A DNA stretch of 64,000 bases from positions 26,001 through 90,000 of the forward strand of contig CAJNDS010002455.1 of assembly GCA_905221605.1 (NCBI GenBank), given 5' to 3'. This DNA comes from Symbiodinium natans. Its lineage: Eukaryota; Sar; Dinophyceae; Suessiales; Symbiodiniaceae. Numbering within the stretch: position 1 is the stretch's first letter; every line of letters begins with the position of its first letter. Under the pieces are notes generated by a model. That model saw only the letters and a list, made by a program, of their open reading frames with translations. It had not been told where the DNA came from and did not search any database. Below are positions 31,701 through 39,344 of this stretch, piece after piece. The translations under genes were made by a program, and so were the position numbers.

Positions 31701-34700
31701 GGGGGTTAGGGTGCCCCTGGAGGTGCCTTCTAATGACGGGTTTTAGGGTTTAGGGTTTAGGGTTGGGGGTTTGGGGTTTGCGGTTTAGGGTTTGGGGTTT
31801 GGGGTTTGGGGTTCTTGTAGGTGCCTTCTAATGACGGGATCCGTTGTGTAAGGAAGCCCTTTGGCACATGGGGATGTGAATGGAATTGGCCTCTTGGATC
31901 AAGGCCCAGGGATTTAGTGGTATCAGTTTCCCTTGCTTTGGCGGTGAGGTTGCTGTGAAGATCTCCGTTAAGCAAGAAAGGGTTCGTTTGAACGGCTGCC
32001 GAGGCATAAGTAAGGCTTAGAGCTTACTGGAAAGTATCGTGTTACCTTTAGGTAGGTTGTCAGATGGACAAAATTGTATTCTGTCCTCGATGAAGGTACA
32101 TTTTCGACCCTGCTTGTGATTACCCATGAGCCTTCACGTCGACACTGAAAGAGTTTAATTTGTTCCAACGACCCAACCGCAACCTCGGATCTCACCAAAA
32201 AGCCGCCCAAAGCCCTAAAGCCCCTAGCTCCTCCTGGCTTGAATGCTACGAACAGGGGTTGCCTTAAAACCCTCCACCGAAACCCTGATCGCTCTCAGTT
32301 TAGTGCTCCGCGATCTGGGAGTTTAGTTTATTTTGTTTATGAGGGCGGGTTGGGGGTCGCAGGACTCGCGATATCATTGTTGCTGGATTCGGGGGTCGAG
32401 GGTTCGAGGGTTAGGAATTGGGATGTGGTTGGGGTGTAGGATGTTTTGAACACAAAGCAAGGCTCTACGCGCCCTACTACCGCCATACTGCACCCTCTCA
32501 CTAAACACCATTGAAACAAGCAGCACAAGACCCTTTGGTGATGAATTTGGACACCACAACAAGCCCACAAACAAATCCGAAGTCCTAAGTAGGCCCCTAA
32601 CTCTAAACCCTAAACCCACGCCCTAAACCCTAAACCCAAAAGCCCTGAACACGCCACGGCGAGGTTGCCACGGCAGGAAGAGGTATGGCCTGTCCCTCAG
32701 GTTATGTGTTTGGGGCAGCCCTCAACCCTGAGGTTTAGGGCTAAGGGCTTAGGGTTTAGGATTTAGGATTTAGGGTTTAGGGTTTAGGGTGTGCCAGGGC
32801 ATTAGTGGTGCTTCTTCTAGCTCAAGGTTGATGTTTCTGGGCTCAGGGGCCTCAGCTTCAAGGATATGAGAAAGCTTACTTGAAGGCTCATGGGCACATA
32901 TAAGTACTTCGGGAGGGAGCATCTATATCCTGAACGAAGGTTAAAAACGCCGTAGAGCTTCGGGCACGAGCTTGCAGATCTAAAGCGAAAAGACGCGAGG
33001 CAGGAGGCTGCAAGCTAGCACGGGTCTATGACCATGGTGTGAAGCCCCATCATATCTAGCGAAGTACCGCGAGCTATAGGGCCCTTCTCTCCAAGGATAA
33101 CAAGCTGGCTTCTTGAACCTTTGGTAGAAAAAGGACCAATCAAGAAGGGTTTAGGGTTCAGCGAGCGGGCTTAGGGTAGTTGGACAACCTCCCCCGCCCC
33201 TCCAGCCCAAAAAATTTGCAGCGGCCAAACCCTAAACCCCCAAACCCCCAAACCCCCAAACCCCCAAACCCCTAAACCCCTAAACCCCTAAACCCCTAAA
33301 CCCTAAACCCTAAACCCTAAACCCTAAACCCTAAACCCTAAACCCTAACCTGCCAAAGGCCATCGGGGAGCTGGCTCTGTTGGGCCTCTTCCCCTTCCGG
33401 ACCGCCACGGTAACCGCTCTGAGAACCACGGACACGGCACCTGGGACTTGGTTTAGGGTTTAGGGTTTAGGGTTTAGGGTTTAGGGTTTAGGGTTTAGGG
33501 TTTAGGGTTTAGGGTTTAGGGTTCAGGGTTCAGGGTTTAGGGTTTAGGGTTTAGAGTTTAGGGTTTAGGGTTTAAAGTTTAAAGTTTAGGGTTTAGGGTT
33601 TAGGGTTTAGGGTTCAGGGTTTAGGGTTTAGGGTTTAGGGTTTAGAGTTTAGGGTTTAGGGTTTAGGGTTTAGGATTCAGGATTTAGGGTGCAGGGTTTA
33701 GGGTGACTGTTCGTGTGAGGCTATGGGTTTGTGTAGGATCCGGAGTAGGTCCTTGTTCCCATTTTTTTGGTTTTTGGTTCCCTTAGAAGCCCCATTAAAC
33801 CAAAAAAGGGCACGCAGTTTATTCCTAGGTCACTCTTGGGTCTAGTTGTTTTTTGTTGCCGTGGCTTTAGGAGCGTTAGGCTTGGTAGCCCAGTGGTACC
33901 GTGTACCCTATTTTTTTTTTTAATGGGTTCCCTCGTAAAGTAACCAACCCAAGAAAGGGTGCCGTTAGTATGATATGGTTACCGGGCAGCCAAGTAGGCG
34001 CATTGGGGTTTACAGGTTTGAGGCTTCAACTTCTGGGTGCCTCGAACACTAACTACAGGGTTCTTAAGGGGGTGGTTCACGGGGGGGTAGGTACCTAGGG
34101 AACCTTAGGGAACCTTTGGGGAGCCTTAGGGAGTAGTAGGGAGTATTAGGGAACCTTTGGGTTACATACCTCCCTTAAGTAACCGAGAACCTACTTGAAC
34201 ACCCAAGGCCTCAGCCCCAAGGCATTGGCAACAAGATGTTTGGTACGAACTTTATACCCCTAAACCAGACATTCGAACCCTAAACTCTAACCCTAAACCC
34301 TAAACCCTAAACCCTAAACCCTAAACCCTAAACCCTAAACCCTAAACCCTAAACCCTAAACTCGATGATGCACGACTTTGATTTCTTATCTCACCCATGC
34401 ACTGCGGCGCAAGAAGATGGCTTCTTCTCAGAGTCACCTCGTAGCTCTAAACCCAAACCCCTAGGCCTTAAGCTTTAAGCCCTAGACCCTAAACCCTGAA
34501 CCCTATCTTGTGATAAGGGACCGCAAGTTGGAACAAACAACAGCCCGCGCCTAGAACCCTCACAAAAAGCAGGGTTTAGGGTTTCAGGGCTTAGGATTTT
34601 CGGGCTTAACCCTAAGCCCTAAACCCTAAACCCGAAACCCGAAACCCTAAACCCTAAACCCTAAACCCTAAACCCTAAACCCTAAACCCTTTTTGGTGCC

Positions 34701-37507
34701 CAGGTCTTTGTCAAGTCCTGGCACTTCCAGAAGATGCTCGCGGAGTCCGAGGCTGCGAACGAGCGCATCCAAAAGGTGGAGCAGGCGTGGGATTTTGGGG
34801 GTTTTGGGGGTTTAGGGGTTTCAGAGCGGGTTTAGGGTTAGTAGGGTTAGTAGGGTTATGGGTTTTTTGGAACCATGCGCGATTCAGAAACTGGACGCGA
34901 TTCAGGAAACCAGGGTTCAGGAAACCAGGATTCAGGAAACTGCGCGATTCAGGAAACCAGGATTCAGGAAACCACGCGATTCAGGAAACTGCGCGATTCA
35001 GGAAACTGTTTTCCCGCGATTCAGGAAACCTCGGTTCAGGAAACCACAAGATTCAGGAAACTGAAAACACGCGATTCAGGAAACCGCACGATTCAGGAAA
35101 CTGACAGCACGCGATTCAGGAAACTGCGCGATTCAGGAAACTGCGCGATTCAGGAAACTGCGCGATTCAGGAAACCAGCGGATTCAGGAAACCACGCGAT
35201 TCAGGAAACTGCTCGATTCAGGAAACTGCGCGATTCAGGAAACTGCACGATTCAGGAAACTGCGCGATTCAGGAAACCACGCGATTCAGGAAACCATGCG
35301 ATTCAGGAAACCGCGCGATTCGGGCCTGTTGAAATGTGGGGGGCTGCTTTGTGACACTAACCGTTCAAGCGCATTGGGCTCCAGCAGCCATTCAAGCAAC
35401 AGCATTGGGCTCCAGCCTGTTGAAACTGGGTCTCGGAAAAGGGGGATGATAGCGTCCAGGACAAGGCTGCTTTGTGACACTAGCCATTCAAGCGCATTGG
35501 GCTCCAGCAGCCATTCAAGCAACAGCAGCAACAGCATTGGGCTCCAGCCTGTTGAAACTGGGTCTCGGGGGGGGGGGGATGATAGCGTCCAGGACAAGGC
35601 TGCTTTGTGACACTAACCATTCAAGCAACAGCATTGGGCTCCAGCAGCCATTCAAGCAACAGCATTATTGGGCTCCAGCCTGTTGAAACTGGGTCTCGGG
35701 GGGGGGGGGGGCTCCAGCCTGTTGAAACTGGGTCTCGAGGGGGGGGGATGATAGCGTCCATTGGGCTCCAGCAGCCATTCAAGCAACAGCATTGGGCTCC
35801 AGCCTGTTGAAATTGGGTTCTCGCGGGGGGGGGGGGGGGGGGATGATAGCGTCCAGCACAAGGCTGCTTTGTGACACTAACCATTCAAGCAACAGCATTG
35901 GGCTCCAGCAGCCATTCAAGCAACAGCATTGGGCTCCAGCCTGTTGAAACTGGGTCTCGGGGGGGGGGGGATGATAGCGTCCAGGACAAGGCTGCTTTGT
36001 GACACTAACCATTCAAGCAACAGCATTGGGCTCCAGCAGCCCTTCAAGCAACAGCATTGGGCTCCATCCTGTTGAAACTGGGTGTCGGGGGGTGGGGGTG
36101 GGGGATGATAGCGTCCAGGACAAGGCTGCTTTGTGACACTAACCATTCAAGCAACAGCATTGGGCTCCAGCAGCCCTTCAAGCAACAGCATTGGGCTCCA
36201 GCCTGTTGAAACTGGGTGTCGCGGGGGGGGATGATAGCGTCCAGGACCAGGCTTCCTTGTGACACTAACCATTCAAGCAACAGCATTGGGCTCCAGCAGC
36301 CATTCAAGCAACAGCATTGGGCTCCATCCTGTTGAAACTGGCTGTCGCGGGGGGGGGGGGGGGGGATGATAGCGTCCAGGACCAGGCTGCTTTGTGACAC
36401 TAACCATTCAAGCAACAGCATTGGGCTCCAGCAGCCATTCAAGCAACAGCATTGGGCTCCAGCCTGTTGAAACTGGGTCTCGGGGGGGGGGGGATGATAG
36501 CGTCCAGGACAAGGCTGCTTTGTGACACTAACCATTCAAGCAACAGCATTGGGCTCCAGCAGCCATTCAAGCAACAGCATTGGGCTCCAGCCTGTTGAAA
36601 CTGGGTCTCGGGGGGGGGATGATAGCGTCCAGGACCAGGCTTCCTTGTGACACTAACCATTCAAGCAACAGCATTGGGCTCCAGCAGCCATTCAAGCAAC
36701 AGCATTGGGCTCCATCCTGTTGAAACTGGCTGTCGCGGGGGGGGGGGGGAATGATAGCGTCCAGGACAAGGCGCTTTGTGACATAACAATTCAAGCAACA
36801 GCATTGGGCTCCAGCAGCCTTCAAGCAACAGCATTGGGCTCCAGCCTGTTGAAACTGGGTGTCGGGGGGTGGGGGTGAGGGATGATAGCGTCCAGGACAA
36901 GGCTGCTTTGTGACACTAACCATTCAAGCAACAGCATTGGGCTCCAGCAGCCCTTCAAGCAACAGCATTGGGCTCCAGCCTGTTGAAAATGGGTGCGGGG
37001 GGGGGGATAGCGTCCAGGACAAGGCTGCTTTGTGACACTAACCATTCAAGCAACAGCATTGGGCTCCAGCAGCCATTCAAGCAACAGCGTTGGGCTCCAG
37101 CCTGGTCAAGACACTGCCACCTAGACATCGTAAGTGCCGGAAGACGTTTCAAGTCAGAAGCAGAATCTTTGTACTTTACATAGTTTGATGAAGTGTGACT
37201 CCTTCATTAAGGAATTTTCCTACGAAGTAATGTTTTTCATCGTGAGGACCCTGGAACCTATAACCCTCACACCCGGAGATCCACGCGTTCTGAGTCTTTG
37301 CAATTGTTGAGCTGAATCGAGCAATGGAAAACGATTGCAACTCTCAACTGTAGGTGTCAGGTTTATACGGCAGCTTATAGGGTATACTCATAAGCCCTAA
37401 ACAGAACCTTCGCCCCAAAAACCCTGAAATTACAAGATCGCGAGCTTTTAGCCATGAATCTGAGCCGAGAGACATGTGACGACGACCGTTCTGATGAGGA
37501 CTGCTAA
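28632..37507 (+). CDS. Region C: cNMP-binding protein gene(s) (gene model)
   Basis: Exons 28632-28717 and 29039-29119 have no recognised family. 29743 may be a start (MAVAIGRFLIKSASRS). From 30764 to 34775 a chain of cNMP exons follows, including the clearest cassette in the window (33359-33450, GELALLG...FRTATV). After about 2.4 kb of satellite a new cNMP entry exon appears (37158-37286) and a possible acidic C-terminus (37452-37507). Whether this is one or several genes is unresolved. Confidence 0.45.
28928..29035. repeat. Family A element
   Basis: GGTCGGAACAACTACTAGTC, GTATTCCCTCATAGTCCTTC, ATTCAAATTCTGAAGG. Confidence 0.65.
29039..29119 (+). CDS. exon, unknown
   Basis: Acceptor TCTGAAG|G at the end of a family A element, donor TCAG|GTTTAGG. 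PYITFAAGSRFWPSSPAPEE then CLFGVS. The acceptor appears to come from the element. Confidence 0.45.
29422..29457 (+). CDS. 36-nt exon
   Basis: Acceptor CCTGCAG|, donor TTGAAG|GTTAGG. NMLHPLSPHSLK. Confidence 0.35.
29743..29820 (+). CDS. possible first exon of region C cNMP gene
   Basis: ATG at 29743 opens MAVAIGRFLIKSASRSMS then HSDSSSGD. No splice-leader signal was seen; the start is a guess. Confidence 0.3.
29861..29979 (+). CDS. exon, charged
   Basis: After TATCGAG| the frame reads RQQEAARRMKTPEDVNAESE then ALQKLKPQSREASAIIHH. Donor AAAC|GTGTAAG. Confidence 0.5.
30560..30716. repeat. Family K then partial family C element
   Basis: 30560-30660 matches 7585-7700; 30670-30716 is the right half of family C (CCAAAAAAGGGTAC ... 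TGGTTACTGGGCTA). Confidence 0.6.
30764..30848 (+). CDS. exon, cNMP beta-roll entry
   Basis: Acceptor CCGAAG|, donor GCA|GTGTAG. TLEPRILEGKDLCTVGES then SDSMILRLHA. I-L-E-G-K-D-x-C-x-x-G-E-x-x-x-x-M aligns with IIxxGExxxxMxxxxxG. Confidence 0.6.
30854..31088 (+). repeat. TTTAGGG-derived array with TTCTAGGG and GGGGTCTA blocks
   Basis: About nine TTCTAGGG octamers, then GGGGTCTA, then TTTAGGC blocks: successive amplified variants. Confidence 0.95.
31190..31247 (+). CDS. exon
   Basis: Acceptor GTGAAG|, donor GTGAAG|GTTTCA. TVSEVCEVSPAMSGMSNVK, related to TVSDVRNHLRDLLFL at 19042. Confidence 0.45.
31314..31387 (+). CDS. exon, cNMP beta roll
   Basis: Acceptor TTTAG|G. AFIATHTDEERRLGDGAAFA then VKTL. 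E-R-R-L-G-D-G-A-A-F matches xxxLxxGxxFGE. Donor G|GTGTAG or GCC|GTAAAA. Confidence 0.5.
31512..31570 (+). CDS. exon, cNMP strand pair
   Basis: Acceptor CTGAAG|G, donor GCTG|GTACGC. IMVVDGEVEIKSKDGKVAA. I-x-V-V-D-G-E-V-E-I is the canonical second strand pair (fxIvxGxVxV). Confidence 0.7.
31617..31698 (+). CDS. exon, phase-coherent with 31512-31570
   Basis: Acceptor GTTTAG|; its first two bases complete the Ala codon left by the previous exon. CAAPDEFLGVCGRESGNIEA then AASSLGG. DEFLGV fits the GxxFGE turn. Confidence 0.55.
31721..31838 (+). mobile_element. TTTAGGG insertion bounded by a 20-bp direct duplication (introner-like)
   Basis: AGGTGCCTTCTAATGACGGG occurs exactly at 31721-31740 and again at 31819-31838. 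Between them are 78 bp, mostly TTTAGGG/TTTGGGG units, ending TTCTTGT. With the duplicated AG|GT ends, removal of 31723-31820 would restore a single copy of the 20-mer. After the second copy the frame stays open (VPSNDGIRCVRKPFGTWG ...). Confidence 0.85.
31821..31940 (+). CDS. candidate exon after the duplicated site
   Basis: Acceptor CTTGTAG|G. VPSNDGIRCVRKPFGTWG, then CEWNWPLGSRPRDLVVSV. Another frame ends at TTGT|GTAAGG with a perfect donor, so the frame is uncertain. Confidence 0.4.
32664..32732 (+). CDS. two micro-exons (32664-32682, 32701-32732)
   Basis: GTTGCCACGGCAGGAAGAG is followed by GTATGG; the next exon after CCTCAG| keeps phase and reads YVFGAALNPE before GTTTAGG. Together: VATAGRGYVFGAALNPE, a cassette-like V-x-x-x-G-x-x-FGAAL. 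The 18-nt gap is shorter than a normal intron. Confidence 0.4.
32847..32876 (+). CDS. 30-nt exon
   Basis: Acceptor GCCTCAG|, GC donor AAG|GCTCAT. LQGYEKAYLK in phase 0, joining in phase to the next exon at 33359. Confidence 0.4.
33225..33352 (-). repeat. CCCCAAA to CCCTAAA array
   Basis: Order along + is CCCCCAAA, CCCCTAAA, then perfect CCCTAAA, ending just before the exon at 33359. Confidence 0.95.
33359..33450 (+). CDS. exon, cNMP phosphate-binding cassette
   Basis: Acceptor CCAAAG|G, donor ACTTG|GTTTAGG. AIGELALLGLFPFRTATVTA then LRTTDTAPGT. I-G-E-L-A-L-L...R-T-A-T-V-x-A contains the invariant Glu and Arg that bind the ribose and cyclic phosphate, so this domain could bind ligand. The best match in the window. 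Confidence 0.8.
33451..33708 (+). repeat. TTTAGGG array, long, starts at the donor
   Basis: About 36 units with TTCAGGG, TTTAGAG and TTTAAAG variants. The donor GT of the preceding exon is the first GT of the array. Confidence 0.97.
33736..33991. repeat. Family D element followed by family C element
   Basis: 33736-33846 carries GGAGTAGGTCC ... TTCCTAGGTCACTC-TTGGGTCTAG; 33885-33991 carries TAGCCCAGTGGTACC ... GGTTACCGGGC. Confidence 0.7.
34055..34195. repeat. Family J inverted-repeat element
   Basis: GGGTTCTTAAGGGGGTGGTT ... GGGTTACATACCTCCCTTAA, GTAACCGAGAACC; internal GGAACCTTAGGGAACC repeats. Confidence 0.7.
34285..34362 (-). repeat. CCCTAAA array
   Basis: Eleven perfect units before the exon at 34365. 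Confidence 0.97.
34365..34446 (+). CDS. exon, unknown
   Basis: MMHDFDFLSHPCTAAQEDGF then FSESPRS, between CCCTAAA arrays. The two ATGs could be a start but no leader signal is seen. Confidence 0.45.
34704..34775 (+). CDS. exon, helix closing a cNMP domain
   Basis: Acceptor GCCCAG|G, donor CAAAAG|GTGGAG, 24 codons in phase 0. VFVKSWHFQKMLAESEAANE then RIQK. Confidence 0.6.
34870..35330 (+). repeat. 17-bp minisatellite (GATTCAGGAAACTGCGC)
   Basis: About 25 units with C/T variation (AAACTG / AAACCA). Because 17 is not a multiple of three, all + frames stay open, which explains the long ORFs here. Confidence 0.97.
35338..37110 (+). repeat. about 130-bp minisatellite with G runs
   Basis: About 13 units: CATTCAAGCAACAGCATTGG, GCTCCAGC(AG/CTGTTGAAACTGG), G run of 8-19, GATGATAGCGTCCAGGACAA, GGCTGCTTTGTGACACTAAC. 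Sub-duplications of GCATTGGGCTCCAGC occur. Encoded ORFs are artefacts. Confidence 0.97.
37158..37286 (+). CDS. exon, N-terminal part of a cNMP domain
   Basis: Acceptor AAGTCAG|, donor CACGC|GTTCTG, 43 codons in phase 0. KQNLCTLHSLMKCDSFIKEF, then SYEVMFFIVRTLEPITLTPG. L-M-K-C-D-S-F...V-M-F-F-I-V-R-x-L-E-P...PGD follows channel/PKG entry sequences (LxxxxFxxxxxxFxxxLxxxLxPxxxxPGE). Confidence 0.65.
37452..37507 (+). CDS. candidate terminal exon, acidic tail
   Basis: After TTTTAG| MNLSRETCDDDRSDEDC then TAA. Confidence 0.35.
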
Positions 37508-37539
37508 ACCAGCTCTTTCCGAATCCACGAATCCGGCTC

Positions 37540-38530
37540 CTGCCATCCGCAGTTTCCGAGTCCGCGTTTTCCAGTTGCCTGAATCAGAGGTTTCCGAATC
37601 CGCGTTGTCCAGTTGCCTGAATCAGCTGTGGTTTCCGAATCCGCGTTTTCCAGTTGCCTGAATCAGCTGGTTTCCGAATCCGCGTTTTCCAGTTTCCTGA
37701 ATCAGCTGAATCCGCGTTTTCCAGTTTCCTGAATCAGCTGGTTTCCGAATCCGCGTTTTCCAGTTTCCTTAATCAGCTGGTTTCCGAATCCGCGTTTTCC
37801 AGTTTCCTGATTCAGCGGTTTCCAGTTTCCGAATCCGCGTTGTCCAGTTGCCTGAATCAGCTGTGGTTTCCGAATCCGCGTTTTCCAGTTGCCTGAATCA
37901 GCTGGTTTCCGAATCCGCGTTTTCCAGTTTCCTGAATCAGCTGAATCCGCGTTTTCCAGTTTCCTGAATCAGCTGGTTTCCGAATCCGCGTTTTCCAGTT
38001 TCCTGAATCAGCTGGTTTCCGAATCCGCGTTTTCCAGTTTCCTGAATCAGCGGTTTCCAGTTTCCGAATCCGCGTTGTCCAGTTGCCTGAATCAGCTGTG
38101 GTTTCCGAATCCGCGTTTTCCAGTTTCCTGAATCAGCTGAATCCGCGTTTTCCAGTTTCCTGAATCAGCTGGTTTCCGAATCCGCGTTTTCCAGTTTCCT
38201 GAATCAGCTGGTTTCCGAATCCGCGTTTTCCAGTTTCCTGAATCAGCTGGTTTCCGAATCCGCGTTTTCCAGTTTCCTGAATCAGCTGGTTTCCGAATCC
38301 GCGTTTTCCAGTTTCCTGAATCAGCGGTTTCCAGTTTCCGAATCCGCGTTTTCCAGTTTCCTTAATCAGCTGGTTTCCGAATCCGCGTTTTCCAGTTTCC
38401 TGAATCAGCTGGTTTCTCGAATCCTGGTTTCCCGAATCCGCGTTTTCAGTTTCCGAATCCGCGTTTTGTAGTTTCCAGAATCAGGGTTTTCCAGTTTCCG
38501 AATCCGCGCGTTTCCAGTTTCCGAATCCGC
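37540..38530 (-). repeat. 39-bp minisatellite sharing a core with the 17-bp array, inverted
   Basis: About 25 units of TTTCCGAATCCGCGTTTTCC plus AGTTTCCTGAATCAGCTGG with truncated units. CAGTTTCCTGAATC is the exact reverse complement of GATTCAGGAAACTG, the core of 34870-35330. Confidence 0.97.
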
Positions 38531-38850
38531 GGCTGACCGGTTTTTGGGTTCAGGGTTTAGGGTTTGCTTAGGGGTTGCAGGGTAGGTTGAGGGTTTAGGG
38601 CTTCGGGGTTTGGAGGGGTTCAGGGGCATGTGTGTATCTGGGGTGCAGGGTATAGAGGTCTTGACACATGAAGCCTTTAAGGCTTGGCCTCTTCGTTGAG
38701 AGTGCGAAGTGTGGGTTTTAGGGTTTAAGGTTTAGGGTTTAGGATTTGGACTTCATTTTTGCTTGACTGACAAGGCGTATGGGGCTTGGGGTGTTGGTGT
38801 TTCTGGTAGGGAGGCCCCCAAATGCCACTTAGCGCTCCGCAAGCCCTGAG

Positions 38851-38897
38851 TCCTACGTGGAGGTTCATGGGAAGTTCTACATCGGGTCAGAAGGAGG
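38851..38897 (+). CDS. candidate exon
   Basis: Acceptor CCTGAG|, donor GGAGG|GTGACT. SYVEVHGKFYIGSEG. Confidence 0.35.
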
Positions 38898-38950
38898 GTG
38901 ACTAGTTGTGGTAGAGCTGGTGATTATACTAGTGCTGTCAATGCGCCCAG

Positions 38951-39020
38951 GGCTCGTATAGCCATCCCTGTAGCTACTGTACCCATGAAAGAGGACCCGG
39001 ACTCCAGCCAAAGACTTACT
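38951..39020 (+). CDS. candidate exon ended by a family G element
   Basis: Acceptor GCCCAG|G. ARIAIPVATVPMKEDPDSSQ then RLT. The next bases GTTGGTTAG are both the donor and the start of the inverted-repeat element 39021-39150. Confidence 0.45.
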
Positions 39021-39150
39021 GTTGGTTAGTAGGGAATGAGGGAATGAGGGAATGGGGGAATGAGGGAATGAGGGACCCTACATAATTTCTTAAAGGGTAT
39101 ATATAGGGGGATATGGGTCCCTCACTCTCTCATGCCCTCCTAACCAACAG
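39021..39150. mobile_element. Family G element (GTTGGTTAG ... CTAACCAACAG)
   Basis: Perfect short terminal inverted repeats starting GT and ending AG, with GGGAATGAGG tandem units inside. It would be removed exactly if spliced at its own ends. Confidence 0.75.
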
Positions 39151-39158
39151 TAAGAAGA

Positions 39159-39344
39159 GAGCTGGCGCCAGCATCAGGGATCAGTCCCCACCTGCTCAAG
39201 ACCCTGAACTCCTGTATGCAGAGGCTGCTTGATGCTCCGTACGAAACGTTGGCTCACAGCAGTGTGGCATGCGCCGTACGTGAGGCCTTATGTAGAGGGC
39301 CCGATGTCGCAAGTGTCGTCATCCGAGCCCACAACAATCGGCAA
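39159..39344 (+). CDS. upstream coding-like frame of gene D
   Basis: ELAPASGISPHLLKTLNSCM, then QRLLDAPYETLAHSSVACAV and REALCRGPDVASVVIRAHNN, TGA at 39345. It overlaps the start of the 247-residue ORF in another frame with similar codon bias, so one of the two is the true N-terminus. Confidence 0.4.

Noticed and set aside
31968-32210. 80-aa reverse-strand ORF
   Set aside because: Protein-like but with low third-position GC, and the + strand has a spliced alternative (TKLYSVLDE, donor GAAG|GTACAT). Left unassigned.
34870-35330. CRISPR array (regular short repeats)
   Set aside because: Units are contiguous 17-mers with no unique spacers and no cas genes, in a clearly eukaryotic sequence.
35286-37152. 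Multiple 65-163-aa reverse-strand ORFs with CCCLNGCWSP repeats
   Set aside because: Translations of the 130-bp minisatellite; frames shift with G-run length.
37476-38131. 60-80-aa ORFs with FPVSESAL repeats
   Set aside because: Translations of the 39-bp minisatellite, no splice sites or codon bias.
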